DNA of 7,138 nt from JAUZPB01 sp037140715 (GTDB lineage: Bacteria; Bacteroidota; Ignavibacteria; Ignavibacteriales; SURF-24): assembly GCA_037140715.1 (NCBI GenBank), contig JBAXDX010000114.1, forward strand, positions 1-7,138. Direction: 5' to 3'. A model generated the notes under the pieces. The model did no database searches, had not been told where the DNA came from, and saw only the letters and a list, made by a program, of their open reading frames with translations. Positions 1 to 6,839 of this stretch are shown piece after piece (positions within the stretch are counted from its first letter, which is position 1; the number at the start of each line of letters is the position of its first letter). A program made the translations under genes and the position numbers.

Positions 1-423
1 TCCCATAATATGCATATAGGAGGCGGTTATGATTTTGATTTCGGCAGGGTTAAGTTTACAATAGCTCACCATGGCTCAAGTATGCCCGATAATCAGTATT
101 GCGGTGAACCGGCCGGCATAATAATAATTGCCGATGGTAAAACTATTTATCATACGGGAGATACAGGACTATTTTATGATATGAAACTCATAGGTGAGAT
201 GAATAAAATTGATTATATGCTACTGCCTATAGGCGATAATTTCACAATGGGTATTACCGATGCTGTCAAAGCCGTTGAACTTGTTAATCCAAAGACTGCC
301 ATTCCTATGCACTATAATACTTTCCCTGTCATTGAAGCTGATCCAAATAAATTTAAAAAGCTTCTTACAGAAATGAATAAGGATTGCAAAATCCTCCGGT
401 TTGGCGAGGAAATTATTCTTTAG
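1..423 (+). CDS. UPF0173 family metal-dependent hydrolase (metallo-beta-lactamase fold), C-terminal part
   Basis: The reading frame is open from the first base (S-H-N before the first Met at position 10), so the gene begins upstream. About 140 C-terminal residues are present of a family usually near 225, so the N-terminal third with the HxHxDH motif is missing. Counting from the Met at position 10, visible family motifs are AHHGSS (about 19-24), the segment GEPAGIII (32-39), YHTGDTGLF (47-55) with a probable metal-binding Asp, LPIGDNFTMG (72-81), and the late IPMHYNTFP (98-106) with a probable metal-ligand His. The order and spacing match UPF0173 (YtkL-like) proteins, which are cytoplasmic hydrolases of unknown substrate. 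It ends with TAG and is separated by 169 bases from parA, so it is probably not in the same tight operon. Family assignment is strong; the substrate is unknown. Confidence 0.93.
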   Translation, partial: SHNMHIGGGYDFDFGRVKFTIAHHGSSMPDNQYCGEPAGIIIIADGKTIYHTGDTGLFYDMKLIGEMNKIDYMLLPIGDNFTMGITDAVKAVELVNPKTAIPMHYNTFPVIEADPNKFKKLLTEMNKDCKILRFGEEIIL

Positions 424-551
424 TTGTTCATCTAGTCTTTTTTCATCACCTTTTTATAATATTTCCTGCCCCTGAATTTCTTTATATACAGAATTATGCT
501 TAATTTTATAACGATTATTTGGTTATATATGATAAGCACATACCCGATACT

Positions 552-581
552 CTGACAGTTTATTTTAATGATATTTATATA
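552..581 (+). promoter_or_regulatory. Possible promoter for the parAB block
   Basis: A CTGACA hexamer (552-557) is followed 18 bases later by TATATA (576-581) in a very AT-rich stretch, upstream of the parA ATG at 593. If used, transcription would start within a few bases of the start codon, giving an almost leaderless mRNA, and no Shine-Dalgarno sequence is present. AT-rich DNA produces such matches easily. Another TATAAT at 455-460 lacks a well-placed -35 partner. Confidence 0.25.
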
Positions 582-592
582 TATAGTTTTTA

Positions 593-1387
593 ATGGCAAA
601 AATCATTTCTATTGCGAATCAAAAGGGGGGAGTTGGCAAGACCTCAACTGCAATTAATTTATCGGCTTCGATTGCAATAGCGGAAAATAAGACGTTACTC
701 ATAGATATTGATCCTCAGGCTAATTCTACTTCCGGATTTGGTTATTCAGGCGGAAAAAAAACTATATATGAGACGCTCATTGGTCATCAGGAAATAGAAG
801 ATTGTATCATTAATTCCTACATGCCTTTTCTCGATATACTTCCTTCTACAATTGATCTTGTCGGTGCGGAGATTGAATTCGTAAATATCGATAACAGAGA
901 ATTTATACTTAAGAGGGCAATCAGGTCGATTCAGGATAACTATGATTACATTTTTATAGACTGTCCTCCTTCTTTGAATATACTGACTCTGAATGCCCTG
1001 GCCGCCTCTACCTCGGTTCTTATCCCCGTTCAGTGCGAATATTTTGCTCTTGAAGGTTTGGGACAGTTGCTTAATACTATTAATATAGTACGAAAACATT
1101 TTAATGTAAACCTCGCTATTGAAGGAGTGGTTCTTACAATGTTTGATACGCGGCTGAGACTTTCTCATCAGGTTGCCGAAGAGGTGCGCAAATACTTTGG
1201 GAGCAAGGTTTATAACACTATTATTCAGAGAAATGTCAGAATTTCTGAAGCTCCGAGTCATAGCAAACCGGTTATACTCTATGATGCCATATCCGTTGGT
1301 GCACAAAATTATATAGAACTTGCCTCTGAACTGATGGATCGTAATTTGACTTTAACTACACAAAAATATAATACAAATGAGCAATAA
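593..1387 (+). CDS. parA: Chromosome-partitioning ATPase ParA (Soj)
   Basis: A 264-residue protein of typical chromosomal ParA/Soj length. ParA dimerises on ATP, binds DNA non-specifically, and is stimulated by ParB to hydrolyse ATP, which moves the origin region. Visible motifs are the deviant Walker A KGGVGKTS (11-18, signature Lys11 and catalytic Lys16), the Walker A' LLIDIDPQA (35-43, Asp38 and Asp40), Walker B YIFIDCPPS (119-127, Asp123), VQCEYFALEG (146-155) and the C-terminal NVRISEAPSHSKP (214-226), a hallmark of Soj-type proteins. There is no N-terminal helix-turn-helix extension, which fits a chromosomal rather than an autoregulatory plasmid ParA. The ATG at 593 gives the canonical MAKIISIANQKGG start. 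The 3' end overlaps parB by 11 bases, implying coupled translation. Confidence 0.98.
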   Translation: MAKIISIANQKGGVGKTSTAINLSASIAIAENKTLLIDIDPQANSTSGFGYSGGKKTIYETLIGHQEIEDCIINSYMPFLDILPSTIDLVGAEIEFVNIDNREFILKRAIRSIQDNYDYIFIDCPPSLNILTLNALAASTSVLIPVQCEYFALEGLGQLLNTINIVRKHFNVNLAIEGVVLTMFDTRLRLSHQVAEEVRKYFGSKVYNTIIQRNVRISEAPSHSKPVILYDAISVGAQNYIELASELMDRNLTLTTQKYNTNEQ

Positions 1388-2327
1388 ATTGAAAACCGGA
1401 CTTGGCCGCGGACTTGGAGCCTTAATTTCGCCAGGATATCAGAATATCCCGAACAGTAATATTGCCATTCCATCAAATGAATTAAAAACTGACGATGGAC
1501 AAGCAATTGATGTTCTGGCTAAGATACCTATCGGTAATATTTTACCCAATCCTTACCAGCCAAGAACTGTCTTTGACCCTGAAGCACTTGAAGAGCTTAA
1601 AAAATCTATACTATCCAACGGACTTATTCAGCCTGTAACCGTCAGACGTTCAGGCATAAATCAATATGAATTAATATCCGGCGAACGCAGATTCCGTGCC
1701 TGCAAAGATATAGGTTACAAGGAAATAGCGGCTTATATTATTAAGGTTGATACAAAAGAGGCAATGCTGGCACTTGCCTTAATTGAAAATATACAGAGAG
1801 AAAAGCTTAATGCTATTGAAATTGCCCATGCTTACAGAAGACTTATGGATGAGTGTATGTTATCTCAGGATGATATAGCCCTGCAGGTAGGGAAGGACAG
1901 GTCAACTATTACTAACTCTGTCCGCCTGTTAAAACTGCCTGTTGAAGTTCAGGAAGCTATTATAAATAATAAGATTAGTGCCGGACATGCAAGAGCGCTT
2001 ATAAATGTTCCAGGTGAGCAGTTACAGATTGGGTTACTTCATAAGATTATTTCCGAAGGCTTGTCCGTTCGTAAAGTGGAAGCTCTGGTTAAAAAATTGA
2101 TCGAAGACTCCGCACAGGCCCAAAAGACCGGCTCAGTTAAGCCTGAACAGGTCAGGGACCTCTCAGCAATGGACCTCGAAGATAAACTCCGCAACATATT
2201 TGGTACTAAGGTTGTCTGCAAACGGAAAAATGATGGCGCAGGGGAAATTACAATCGAATTTTATTCTAACGATGAGCTTGACCGCTTATATGAAATGTTT
2301 GAGATAATTGGGAAGTCACATAATTAA
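1377..2327 (+). CDS. parB: Chromosome-partitioning CTPase/DNA-binding protein ParB (Spo0J/Noc family)
   Basis: A 316-residue ParB that binds parS, clamps and slides on DNA with CTP, and stimulates ParA. The N-terminus carries LGRGLGALI (9-17), the conserved peptide that activates ParA ATPase. The N-terminal domain contains NPYQPR (58-63), NGLIQPVTVR (81-90), the CTP-binding GERRFRA (102-108) and ENIQREKLNAIEIA (137-150). A helix-turn-helix follows at about 163-182 (SQDDIALQVGKDRSTITNSV), which recognises parS, then the LLKLP segment (184-188) and GHARAL (203-208). Residues about 262-316 form the C-terminal dimerisation domain. A variable linker lies at 18-47. The ATG at 1377 lies inside the end of parA in another frame, and its own 3' end overlaps the next gene by 20 bases. 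All the usual functional motifs appear intact. Confidence 0.98.
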   Translation: MSNKLKTGLGRGLGALISPGYQNIPNSNIAIPSNELKTDDGQAIDVLAKIPIGNILPNPYQPRTVFDPEALEELKKSILSNGLIQPVTVRRSGINQYELISGERRFRACKDIGYKEIAAYIIKVDTKEAMLALALIENIQREKLNAIEIAHAYRRLMDECMLSQDDIALQVGKDRSTITNSVRLLKLPVEVQEAIINNKISAGHARALINVPGEQLQIGLLHKIISEGLSVRKVEALVKKLIEDSAQAQKTGSVKPEQVRDLSAMDLEDKLRNIFGTKVVCKRKNDGAGEITIEFYSNDELDRLYEMFEIIGKSHN

Positions 2328-2802
2328 AATACTTTGCCTGCTGATGTTTCTCTCCGCGGTATCGTTTGCCCGGACAGATTCAATATCAGTTAATGAAGTT
2401 CATAAGTCCGCCGATACGGTATTTACCAGCTCAAAATCACCCTGGGGTGCCGTACTTAGAAGTGCCCTTCTGCCCGGATGGGGACAAATATATAATAATT
2501 CCTACTGGAAAGCACCCATCGTATGGGGCTTCCTTGGTTTTTATTATTATTACCAGGATATAAATGACAATAATTACCGGTTGTTTCTTGTTAATCCTGA
2601 CCCGCGCAGATATACCGATGATATAAGCAGACAGAACCGTGATTTCTACCGTGACCAGCGTGACTTATTTGCCATTTACATGGGAATCACCTACGCATTA
2701 AATCTTCTGGACGCTTATGTCGATGCCCAGTTGTTTGATTTTAGCGTTGAACCCGATCCTGTTACCAAATCTCAGAGGCTCTCGGTTAAATTTCACTTCT
2801 GA
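2308..2802 (+). CDS. DUF5683 domain-containing envelope protein
   Basis: A 164-residue protein with an N-terminal signal peptide (Lys7, hydrophobic core at about 8-20, likely cleavage after SFA at 19-21). The diagnostic stretch is SPWGAVLRSALLPGWGQIYN (44-63), followed by a hydrophobic segment at about 70-83 and a second at about 121-138 that ends in LNLLDAYVDAQLFDF. The LPGxGQIYN motif and the late NxxDAYVDAxLxxF pattern are typical of DUF5683, a family of unknown function that commonly follows parB in Bacteroidota and relatives. The start chosen is TTG at 2308, since it gives a complete basic-then-hydrophobic signal sequence and overlaps parB by 20 bases; an internal ATG at 2344 would leave a shortened signal without its positive charge. 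It is presumably translated by re-initiation after parB. Function is unknown; the family call is firm. Confidence 0.88.
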   Translation: MGSHIIKILCLLMFLSAVSFARTDSISVNEVHKSADTVFTSSKSPWGAVLRSALLPGWGQIYNNSYWKAPIVWGFLGFYYYYQDINDNNYRLFLVNPDPRRYTDDISRQNRDFYRDQRDLFAIYMGITYALNLLDAYVDAQLFDFSVEPDPVTKSQRLSVKFHF

Positions 2803-2854
2803 AGAAAAACAGACCGGCTATGAGTTACCCGTTATCTTATTATAAAACACTTTT

Positions 2855-3442
2855 ATGAAAATAAAACAGCTTTTAATCCTGATAATAATATTATGCTTTC
2901 TGTCTGATGATAAAACCATATTCTCTCAGGAAATAAGACATAACGCTTTTATCGCTCCGGTAATAAGAAATTGCAGTATATTAAATCAGTATGCCATGCT
3001 TGCAGGTTTACGTGGCGGATGGGTTATAGATGAGACTTTCGTAATTGGAGGTGCGTATTATTCGCTGTTAAACAGAGTTAACAGTTATTATGCTCCAAAT
3101 CCGGCAGGCGACAGATTTAATATGGAACTGAGCATGGGCGGGCTTGAGTTTGAGCTTGTTTATCCTTCTGAGAAAACTATACATGGGTCGCTGGTCTTAT
3201 TTATGGGCGGCGGCGGGCTGAAGTTTATTCCGGAGAATAAAAGCAATGTCAGTCCTTACGGGCTTAGTTTTGTTATCTGGGAACCTCAGCTTAATTCAGA
3301 ATTTAATCTTTCAGGCTGTCTTAAACTGAATCTGGGTATAGGTTATAGAATTATTAAGGGGTTTGACGATTATTATAATATCAGGCAGAGTGATTTAACC
3401 GGCTTAAATGGGATTATTTCACTTAAAATTGGCAAATACTAA
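2855..3442 (+). CDS. Exported hypothetical protein, probable small outer-membrane beta-barrel
   Basis: A 195-residue protein that I cannot assign to a named family. It begins with a signal peptide: Lys2 and Lys4, a strongly hydrophobic stretch at about 6-16, and likely cleavage near FSQ (23-25). The mature part is rich in Gly and aromatic residues in alternating patterns, such as GLRGGWVIDETFVIGGAYYS (51-70), GSLVLFMGGGGLKF (111-124) and LKLNLGIGYRII (157-168). It ends in the beta-strand-like ISLKIGKY with a C-terminal aromatic residue, as many outer-membrane barrels do. An eight-stranded barrel or a lipid-facing porin-like fold is an inference from this pattern. It lies 52 bases after the DUF5683 gene and 16 bases before the DUF2279 gene, so it is probably in the same transcript. 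No ribosome-binding site is visible. Confidence 0.72.
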   Translation: MKIKQLLILIIILCFLSDDKTIFSQEIRHNAFIAPVIRNCSILNQYAMLAGLRGGWVIDETFVIGGAYYSLLNRVNSYYAPNPAGDRFNMELSMGGLEFELVYPSEKTIHGSLVLFMGGGGLKFIPENKSNVSPYGLSFVIWEPQLNSEFNLSGCLKLNLGIGYRIIKGFDDYYNIRQSDLTGLNGIISLKIGKY

Positions 3443-3458
3443 TTGGTACTGTACTTAT

Positions 3459-4511
3459 ATGAATATATACTCTCATAAAATTACCGCATTGCTTCTGTTT
3501 TTTTTGGGGATGGCTAATGCCGTCATGGGACTGCAGTCTGACAGTACGAATTCAGTTAATCAGCTGTCTGTAGCTGACAGTCTCTCAAAAAGCGTTGTTT
3601 ATCTCCCTCAGTCAAAGTTTATGTATTCCACCGACCGCCGTTACATGATAGATGGCTCACTTCCAATGGTTAACACAAAAATTAAACCGGTACCGGCGGC
3701 AATCGCAGGCGGACTTTATTTCGGGACGCTGATTGTTCTGCACCAAAGTCAGAAAAATGCCTGGTGGAGCGGAACACGCAGAAGTTTCCATTTCCAGGAA
3801 GACTGGACATCGGCTCTCCAAGTGGATAAAGCAGGACATGCTTTTGGGACATTCCTTATGTCATATTTTATTACCGAGGGGCTTACTTTATCCGGTTTTG
3901 GATGGGATGCGGCTAATATCTGGGGAAGTGCCCTGGGACTTGGGTATCAGACTTACGTGGAAGTTGAAGACGGGTTTGCAAAAGACTGGGGATTCAGCCC
4001 AAGTGATTTTTATTTTGATGCTATGGGTTCGATATTTTTTTTAGCCCAGCATTACGTCCCTGTGTTACAGTACGTTACTCCAAAATGGCAGTTTGTTCCG
4101 TCTGAATGGACGGGAAAGGGGGTTATCGGGCGTCCAAGAACTTTCCTTGATGATTATAACAGTTCTACTTTCTGGTGGTCAGTCGATGTTTATAATTTAT
4201 TACCAAAGAATCAGCAGAAGTACTGGCTGCCTTATCTTAATGTTGCAATTGGTTATGGAGGCGATGATATCGGAGTAATTGCAGACCCGAACGGGCCGCC
4301 CGACCAGTTGTCAGTCAGACGATATATTGTCGGGCTTGATATTAATTTAACCAGGTTAATACCTGAACTTGGCGGAGGAACAGACTGGTGGATAAAACAG
4401 ACGTTTAATTATATAAAGCTTCCTATGCCCGCTGTGGAATTTTCAAAAGGAAATGCTAAGTTTTATCTGCTGTATCCGTTCAGGATAAATCTTGGTGCCT
4501 TTCATTTATAG
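3459..4511 (+). CDS. DUF2279 (YfiM-like) exported protein
   Basis: About 350 residues. The frame is open to an earlier ATG at 3408, but that start would put 17 polar residues in front of an otherwise good signal peptide and would overlap the preceding gene by 35 bases. The ATG at 3459 gives MNIYSHK, then a hydrophobic core at about 8-18 and probable cleavage near the ANA at 20-22. Diagnostic DUF2279 features, numbered from this start, are NAWW (100-103), the FHF followed by an acidic residue (111-114), DKAGHAFG (123-130), a helix-rich segment at about 131-162, YVEVEDGF (166-173) and WGFSPSDF (177-184). The C-terminal half (about 210-350) has alternating aromatic strands ending in FRINLGAFHL, suggesting a beta-rich or membrane-associated tail. 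The family is of unknown function and is thought to act in the periplasm or at the envelope. It is the last gene of the par block, and a hairpin lies just beyond its stop. Confidence 0.85.
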   Translation: MNIYSHKITALLLFFLGMANAVMGLQSDSTNSVNQLSVADSLSKSVVYLPQSKFMYSTDRRYMIDGSLPMVNTKIKPVPAAIAGGLYFGTLIVLHQSQKNAWWSGTRRSFHFQEDWTSALQVDKAGHAFGTFLMSYFITEGLTLSGFGWDAANIWGSALGLGYQTYVEVEDGFAKDWGFSPSDFYFDAMGSIFFLAQHYVPVLQYVTPKWQFVPSEWTGKGVIGRPRTFLDDYNSSTFWWSVDVYNLLPKNQQKYWLPYLNVAIGYGGDDIGVIADPNGPPDQLSVRRYIVGLDINLTRLIPELGGGTDWWIKQTFNYIKLPMPAVEFSKGNAKFYLLYPFRINLGAFHL

Positions 4512-4966
4512 TACATCCGTTCAAAACTCATTTTGCCTGAAATGAGTATAATTATGATTAAAAGCATTATCAGTAAGACAGAACTGCTGTATGTTTCAGA
4601 TAAATCATGTTTATATAATGTCCATCCATACAAGATTTTATCTCTGACAGGGATATAATGCCTGATTTCTGCCAAATTATGTATTCGCGATAAATTATTG
4701 AAAGGTCCCCTCTCCGTCTTTTATCATTAATTATTTTTGGGTAAGTTTAGAACGTTAATTATAAGCAAATCAGAAAATATTTTACAGTAACCAGGAAATC
4801 GTTCTGTCAAAAAATTCAGGATTGATTATGAGAACAATATCAGGGAAGAGAAAAAAAATATAAATGCTATAAATACAAATGTTACAAGGCTTCTTCCCCC
4901 ATATATCACTTCTTTAACCGAAGCCGGTTTGTTTATAAAAGCTTTAGAAGATGTGCTGATAAATTT
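4502..4966 (-). pseudogene. Possible decayed membrane-protein gene in the 460-base gap
   Basis: No intact gene lies in 4512-4971, but the minus strand holds successive open stretches in different frames. From high to low coordinates they are: 4966-4826 (46 residues, with KPASVKEVIYGGRS followed by a strongly hydrophobic run); 4832-4782 (LIINPEFFDRTISWLL, joined to the first by a one-frame shift); 4746-4570 (58 residues, including DKRRRGDLSIIYREYIIWQK); and 4720-4502 (72 residues, ending in a hydrophobic run and SGKMSFERMYYK). Read together they would give one protein of roughly 150 residues with at least two membrane segments, ending convergently over the 3' end of the DUF2279 gene. No start codon or family is recognised, and the last two stretches overlap in different frames, so at most one of them is right there. 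The plus strand is also open at 4791-4970 without an ATG. Chance open frames remain possible. Confidence 0.3.
4526..4547. terminator. Stem-loop just after the DUF2279 gene
   Basis: ACTCATTT (4526-4533) and AAATGAGT (4540-4547) form a perfect 8-base stem around a 6-base loop, 14 bases after the DUF2279 stop. There is no long T run after it on the plus strand and only three T's on the minus strand, so it is a weak intrinsic terminator or an mRNA 3'-end stabiliser rather than a textbook terminator. Confidence 0.4.
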
Positions 4967-4971
4967 TTAAT

Positions 4972-6597
4972 ATGAATATGAATACCGATGTACTGATTAT
5001 TGGAAGCGGCATTGCCGGACTTTATGCTACTTTGTGCCTGGATGATGAACTGAATGTTATCCTTACAACTAAAAAAAATATAACAGATTCCAATACGAAT
5101 CTTGCGCAGGGCGGAATTGCATCCGTACTCGATAAAAATGATTCGTTTGAAAAGCATATTGAAGATACATTAACGGCAGGAGCCGGACTATGTAGCCAAA
5201 AGTCTGTGGAAATACTTGTAACGGAAGGTCCGGAAAGGATTAACGATCTGATCAGGCTTGGTGCAAAGTTTACATACAAAGAAGGCAGGCTCGATCTGGC
5301 CCGTGAAGGCGGTCATTCGATTCACAGGATTGTTCACGTCGCTGACCTTACAGGCCGTGAGGTAGAACGCGCTCTCCTTGAAGCGGTTAGGGCTAAACCT
5401 AATGTTACGATACTCGAAAACCATATTTCAATTGACCTTATAACCGAACATAATGTTTACCAGCTTAAGCAGGAAGCAATCCATAACCGGCACTGCTGGG
5501 GGGCATATATCCTCAATATTAAAAGCAACAGCGTATTAACTGTTACTGCAAAGTTTACGGTTCTGGCTACGGGCGGACTCGGACAGGTTTATCTTCATAC
5601 AACCAATCCGTTAATAGCAACCGGTGATGGCTTTGCAATGGCATACCGCGCCGGAGCAAAAATAGCCAATATGGAGTTTATACAATTCCATCCTACTTCC
5701 TTATATTCAAATGATAATCAGAAAGGCGGTTCAGAACCGGCATTTCTGATTTCAGAAGCTGTAAGAGGTTTCGGGGGGATTCTTAAAACCAGAGACGGAT
5801 ATGAGTTCATGTCTAAATATGACTCGCGGAAGGAACTCGCTCCAAGGGATATTGTTGCCCGCGCTATCGATAATGAGCTTAAAAAGAGAGGGGATGATTT
5901 CGTTTATCTCGATATTACACACAGAAACCGTAAAGAAATCACAGACCATTTCCCTCACATCTATGAACGCTGCCTCGAACGCGGGATAGATATTACAAAG
6001 GAGATGATACCAGTCGTCCCGGCGGCGCATTATGCCTGTGGCGGAATATATGCAGATGCTGCCGGGCACTCATCGCTTATCGGGCTGTATGCCTGCGGAG
6101 AAGTATCAATGACCGGAGTTCATGGCGCAAACAGACTGGCAAGTAATTCGCTACTTGAGGCTCTGGTATTCTCATACCGCGCCGCTCAGAACATTAATAA
6201 TGACATAAAAAATAAGAAAGCCAATATTCCTCAGATCCCTCTGTGGGATGAATCCGGAACGCTCTCAGCGGATGAAATGGTTATGATATCGCATAGTTTC
6301 CGCGAAGTTAAACAGGTAATGTGGGATTATGTCGGCATTGTAAGAAGCAATCTAAGACTTGAGCGGGCGGCTAAAAGGATTCATAATCTTTATGTTGAAA
6401 TTGAAGATATGTATAAAAAAACTAAGGTGTTTGAAGAAATTTTGGAGCTTCGTAATCTGATTACCTGTTCACACGCAATTATTAAATCCGCAATGACCCG
6501 TAAAGAAAGCAGGGGGCTGCATTACACGCTTGATTATCTTAAGACTTCTGATACCTGCAGGCCGGCAGACACTATAATTCAGAACAAAATTCGTTAA
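4972..6597 (+). CDS. nadB: L-aspartate oxidase
   Basis: A 541-residue flavoprotein that oxidises L-aspartate to iminoaspartate, the first step of de novo NAD synthesis, which NadA then uses with dihydroxyacetone phosphate. Motifs in order: the FAD-binding IIGSGIAGLYA (9-19), NLAQGGIA (43-50), REGGHSIHRIVH (111-122), the second dinucleotide segment LATGGLGQVY (198-207), EFIQFHPT (235-242), LISEAVRGFGG (259-269), LAPRDIVARAID (289-300), VVPAAHYACGGI (348-359), HGANRLASNSLLEALV (384-399) and the helical C-terminal domain (about 440-525). By comparison with the E. coli enzyme, the Glu after Ser261, His353 and Arg388 match substrate-binding or catalytic residues. Phe267 replaces the Glu of the more common RGEGG. 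Length is normal. Start is ATG 4972 or ATG 4978, which differ by two residues; neither has a clear ribosome-binding site. nadA and nadC are not adjacent downstream. Confidence 0.97.
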   Translation: MNMNTDVLIIGSGIAGLYATLCLDDELNVILTTKKNITDSNTNLAQGGIASVLDKNDSFEKHIEDTLTAGAGLCSQKSVEILVTEGPERINDLIRLGAKFTYKEGRLDLAREGGHSIHRIVHVADLTGREVERALLEAVRAKPNVTILENHISIDLITEHNVYQLKQEAIHNRHCWGAYILNIKSNSVLTVTAKFTVLATGGLGQVYLHTTNPLIATGDGFAMAYRAGAKIANMEFIQFHPTSLYSNDNQKGGSEPAFLISEAVRGFGGILKTRDGYEFMSKYDSRKELAPRDIVARAIDNELKKRGDDFVYLDITHRNRKEITDHFPHIYERCLERGIDITKEMIPVVPAAHYACGGIYADAAGHSSLIGLYACGEVSMTGVHGANRLASNSLLEALVFSYRAAQNINNDIKNKKANIPQIPLWDESGTLSADEMVMISHSFREVKQVMWDYVGIVRSNLRLERAAKRIHNLYVEIEDMYKKTKVFEEILELRNLITCSHAIIKSAMTRKESRGLHYTLDYLKTSDTCRPADTIIQNKIR

Positions 6598-6620
6598 GTG
6601 TATTTTTATAAAGTTTCTTA

Positions 6621-6677
6621 ATCATACTCCTAATCTTAATCATAATCGCTTATGAGTATGATCAATATCAGGAGTAT
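6621..6677. repeat. Nested, mutually exclusive inverted repeats after nadB
   Basis: ATCATACTC (6621-6629) is perfectly complementary to GAGTATGAT (6654-6662), and the overlapping ATACTCCT (6624-6631) is perfectly complementary to AGGAGTAT (6670-6677). The left arm can pair with only one right arm at a time. The structure lies between the convergent 3' ends of nadB and the Ppx/GppA remnant, so a bidirectional terminator is the simplest role, although no T tract follows either hairpin. Confidence 0.4.
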
Positions 6678-6704
6678 AAAAAACCCGGATGAAAATGCTG
6701 GTTA

Positions 6705-6839
6705 CTATATTTTCAGACTGGTGTGCTTTGACATGAAATCAATAACAGAGCCGTACCGGACACCTCTCCCGCTTACAAATGTATATTCTGAACCGATGAT
6801 TTTCAGCAGCCTGTAAAGTATTAACATAGCAAGCTGATT
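6705..6839 (-). pseudogene. Truncated C-terminus of a Ppx/GppA-family phosphatase gene
   Basis: A 44-residue open stretch read from 6839 down to the TAG at 6707-6705 and followed by a second stop. It contains QLAMLILYRLLKIIGSEYTF, then VSGRGVRYGSVIDF. The hydrophobic helix followed by VSxRGVRYG is the closing signature of the exopolyphosphatase/guanosine pentaphosphate phosphatase family (ASKHA fold), which normally has 300 or more residues. The frame is closed by a TAA at 6842-6840 immediately upstream, exactly where the sequence becomes almost pure AT, so all of the catalytic N-terminal part is absent from this locus. There is no start codon. The gene would be convergent with nadB. I infer that it was cut off by the insertion at its right; the family call rests on a short segment. 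Confidence 0.6.

Noticed and set aside
746..1306. 186-codon minus-strand open frame inside parA
   Set aside because: It is antisense to a gene with all ParA motifs intact and shows no recognisable domain; a shadow frame.
424..2327. parS centromere site near parAB
   Set aside because: I looked for the palindrome with a central CACGTG and found none in the window; the few ACGTG-like words are not palindromic.
3408..3458. Earlier in-frame ATG for the DUF2279 gene
   Set aside because: It would add 17 polar residues before the signal peptide and overlap the preceding gene; the ATG at 3459 fits better.
3733..4044. 103-codon plus-strand frame within the DUF2279 gene
   Set aside because: It overlaps the DUF2279 core motifs in another frame and has no start signal or family resemblance.
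4554..4660. Small plus-strand ATG frame of about 34 codons in the gap after the DUF2279 gene
   Set aside because: Very short, no ribosome-binding site and no recognisable content; it overlaps the hairpin region and the minus-strand traces.
5752..6069. 105-codon minus-strand open frame inside nadB, plus other antisense frames at 5022-5424
   Set aside because: All lie opposite conserved NadB motifs and have no recognisable features of their own.
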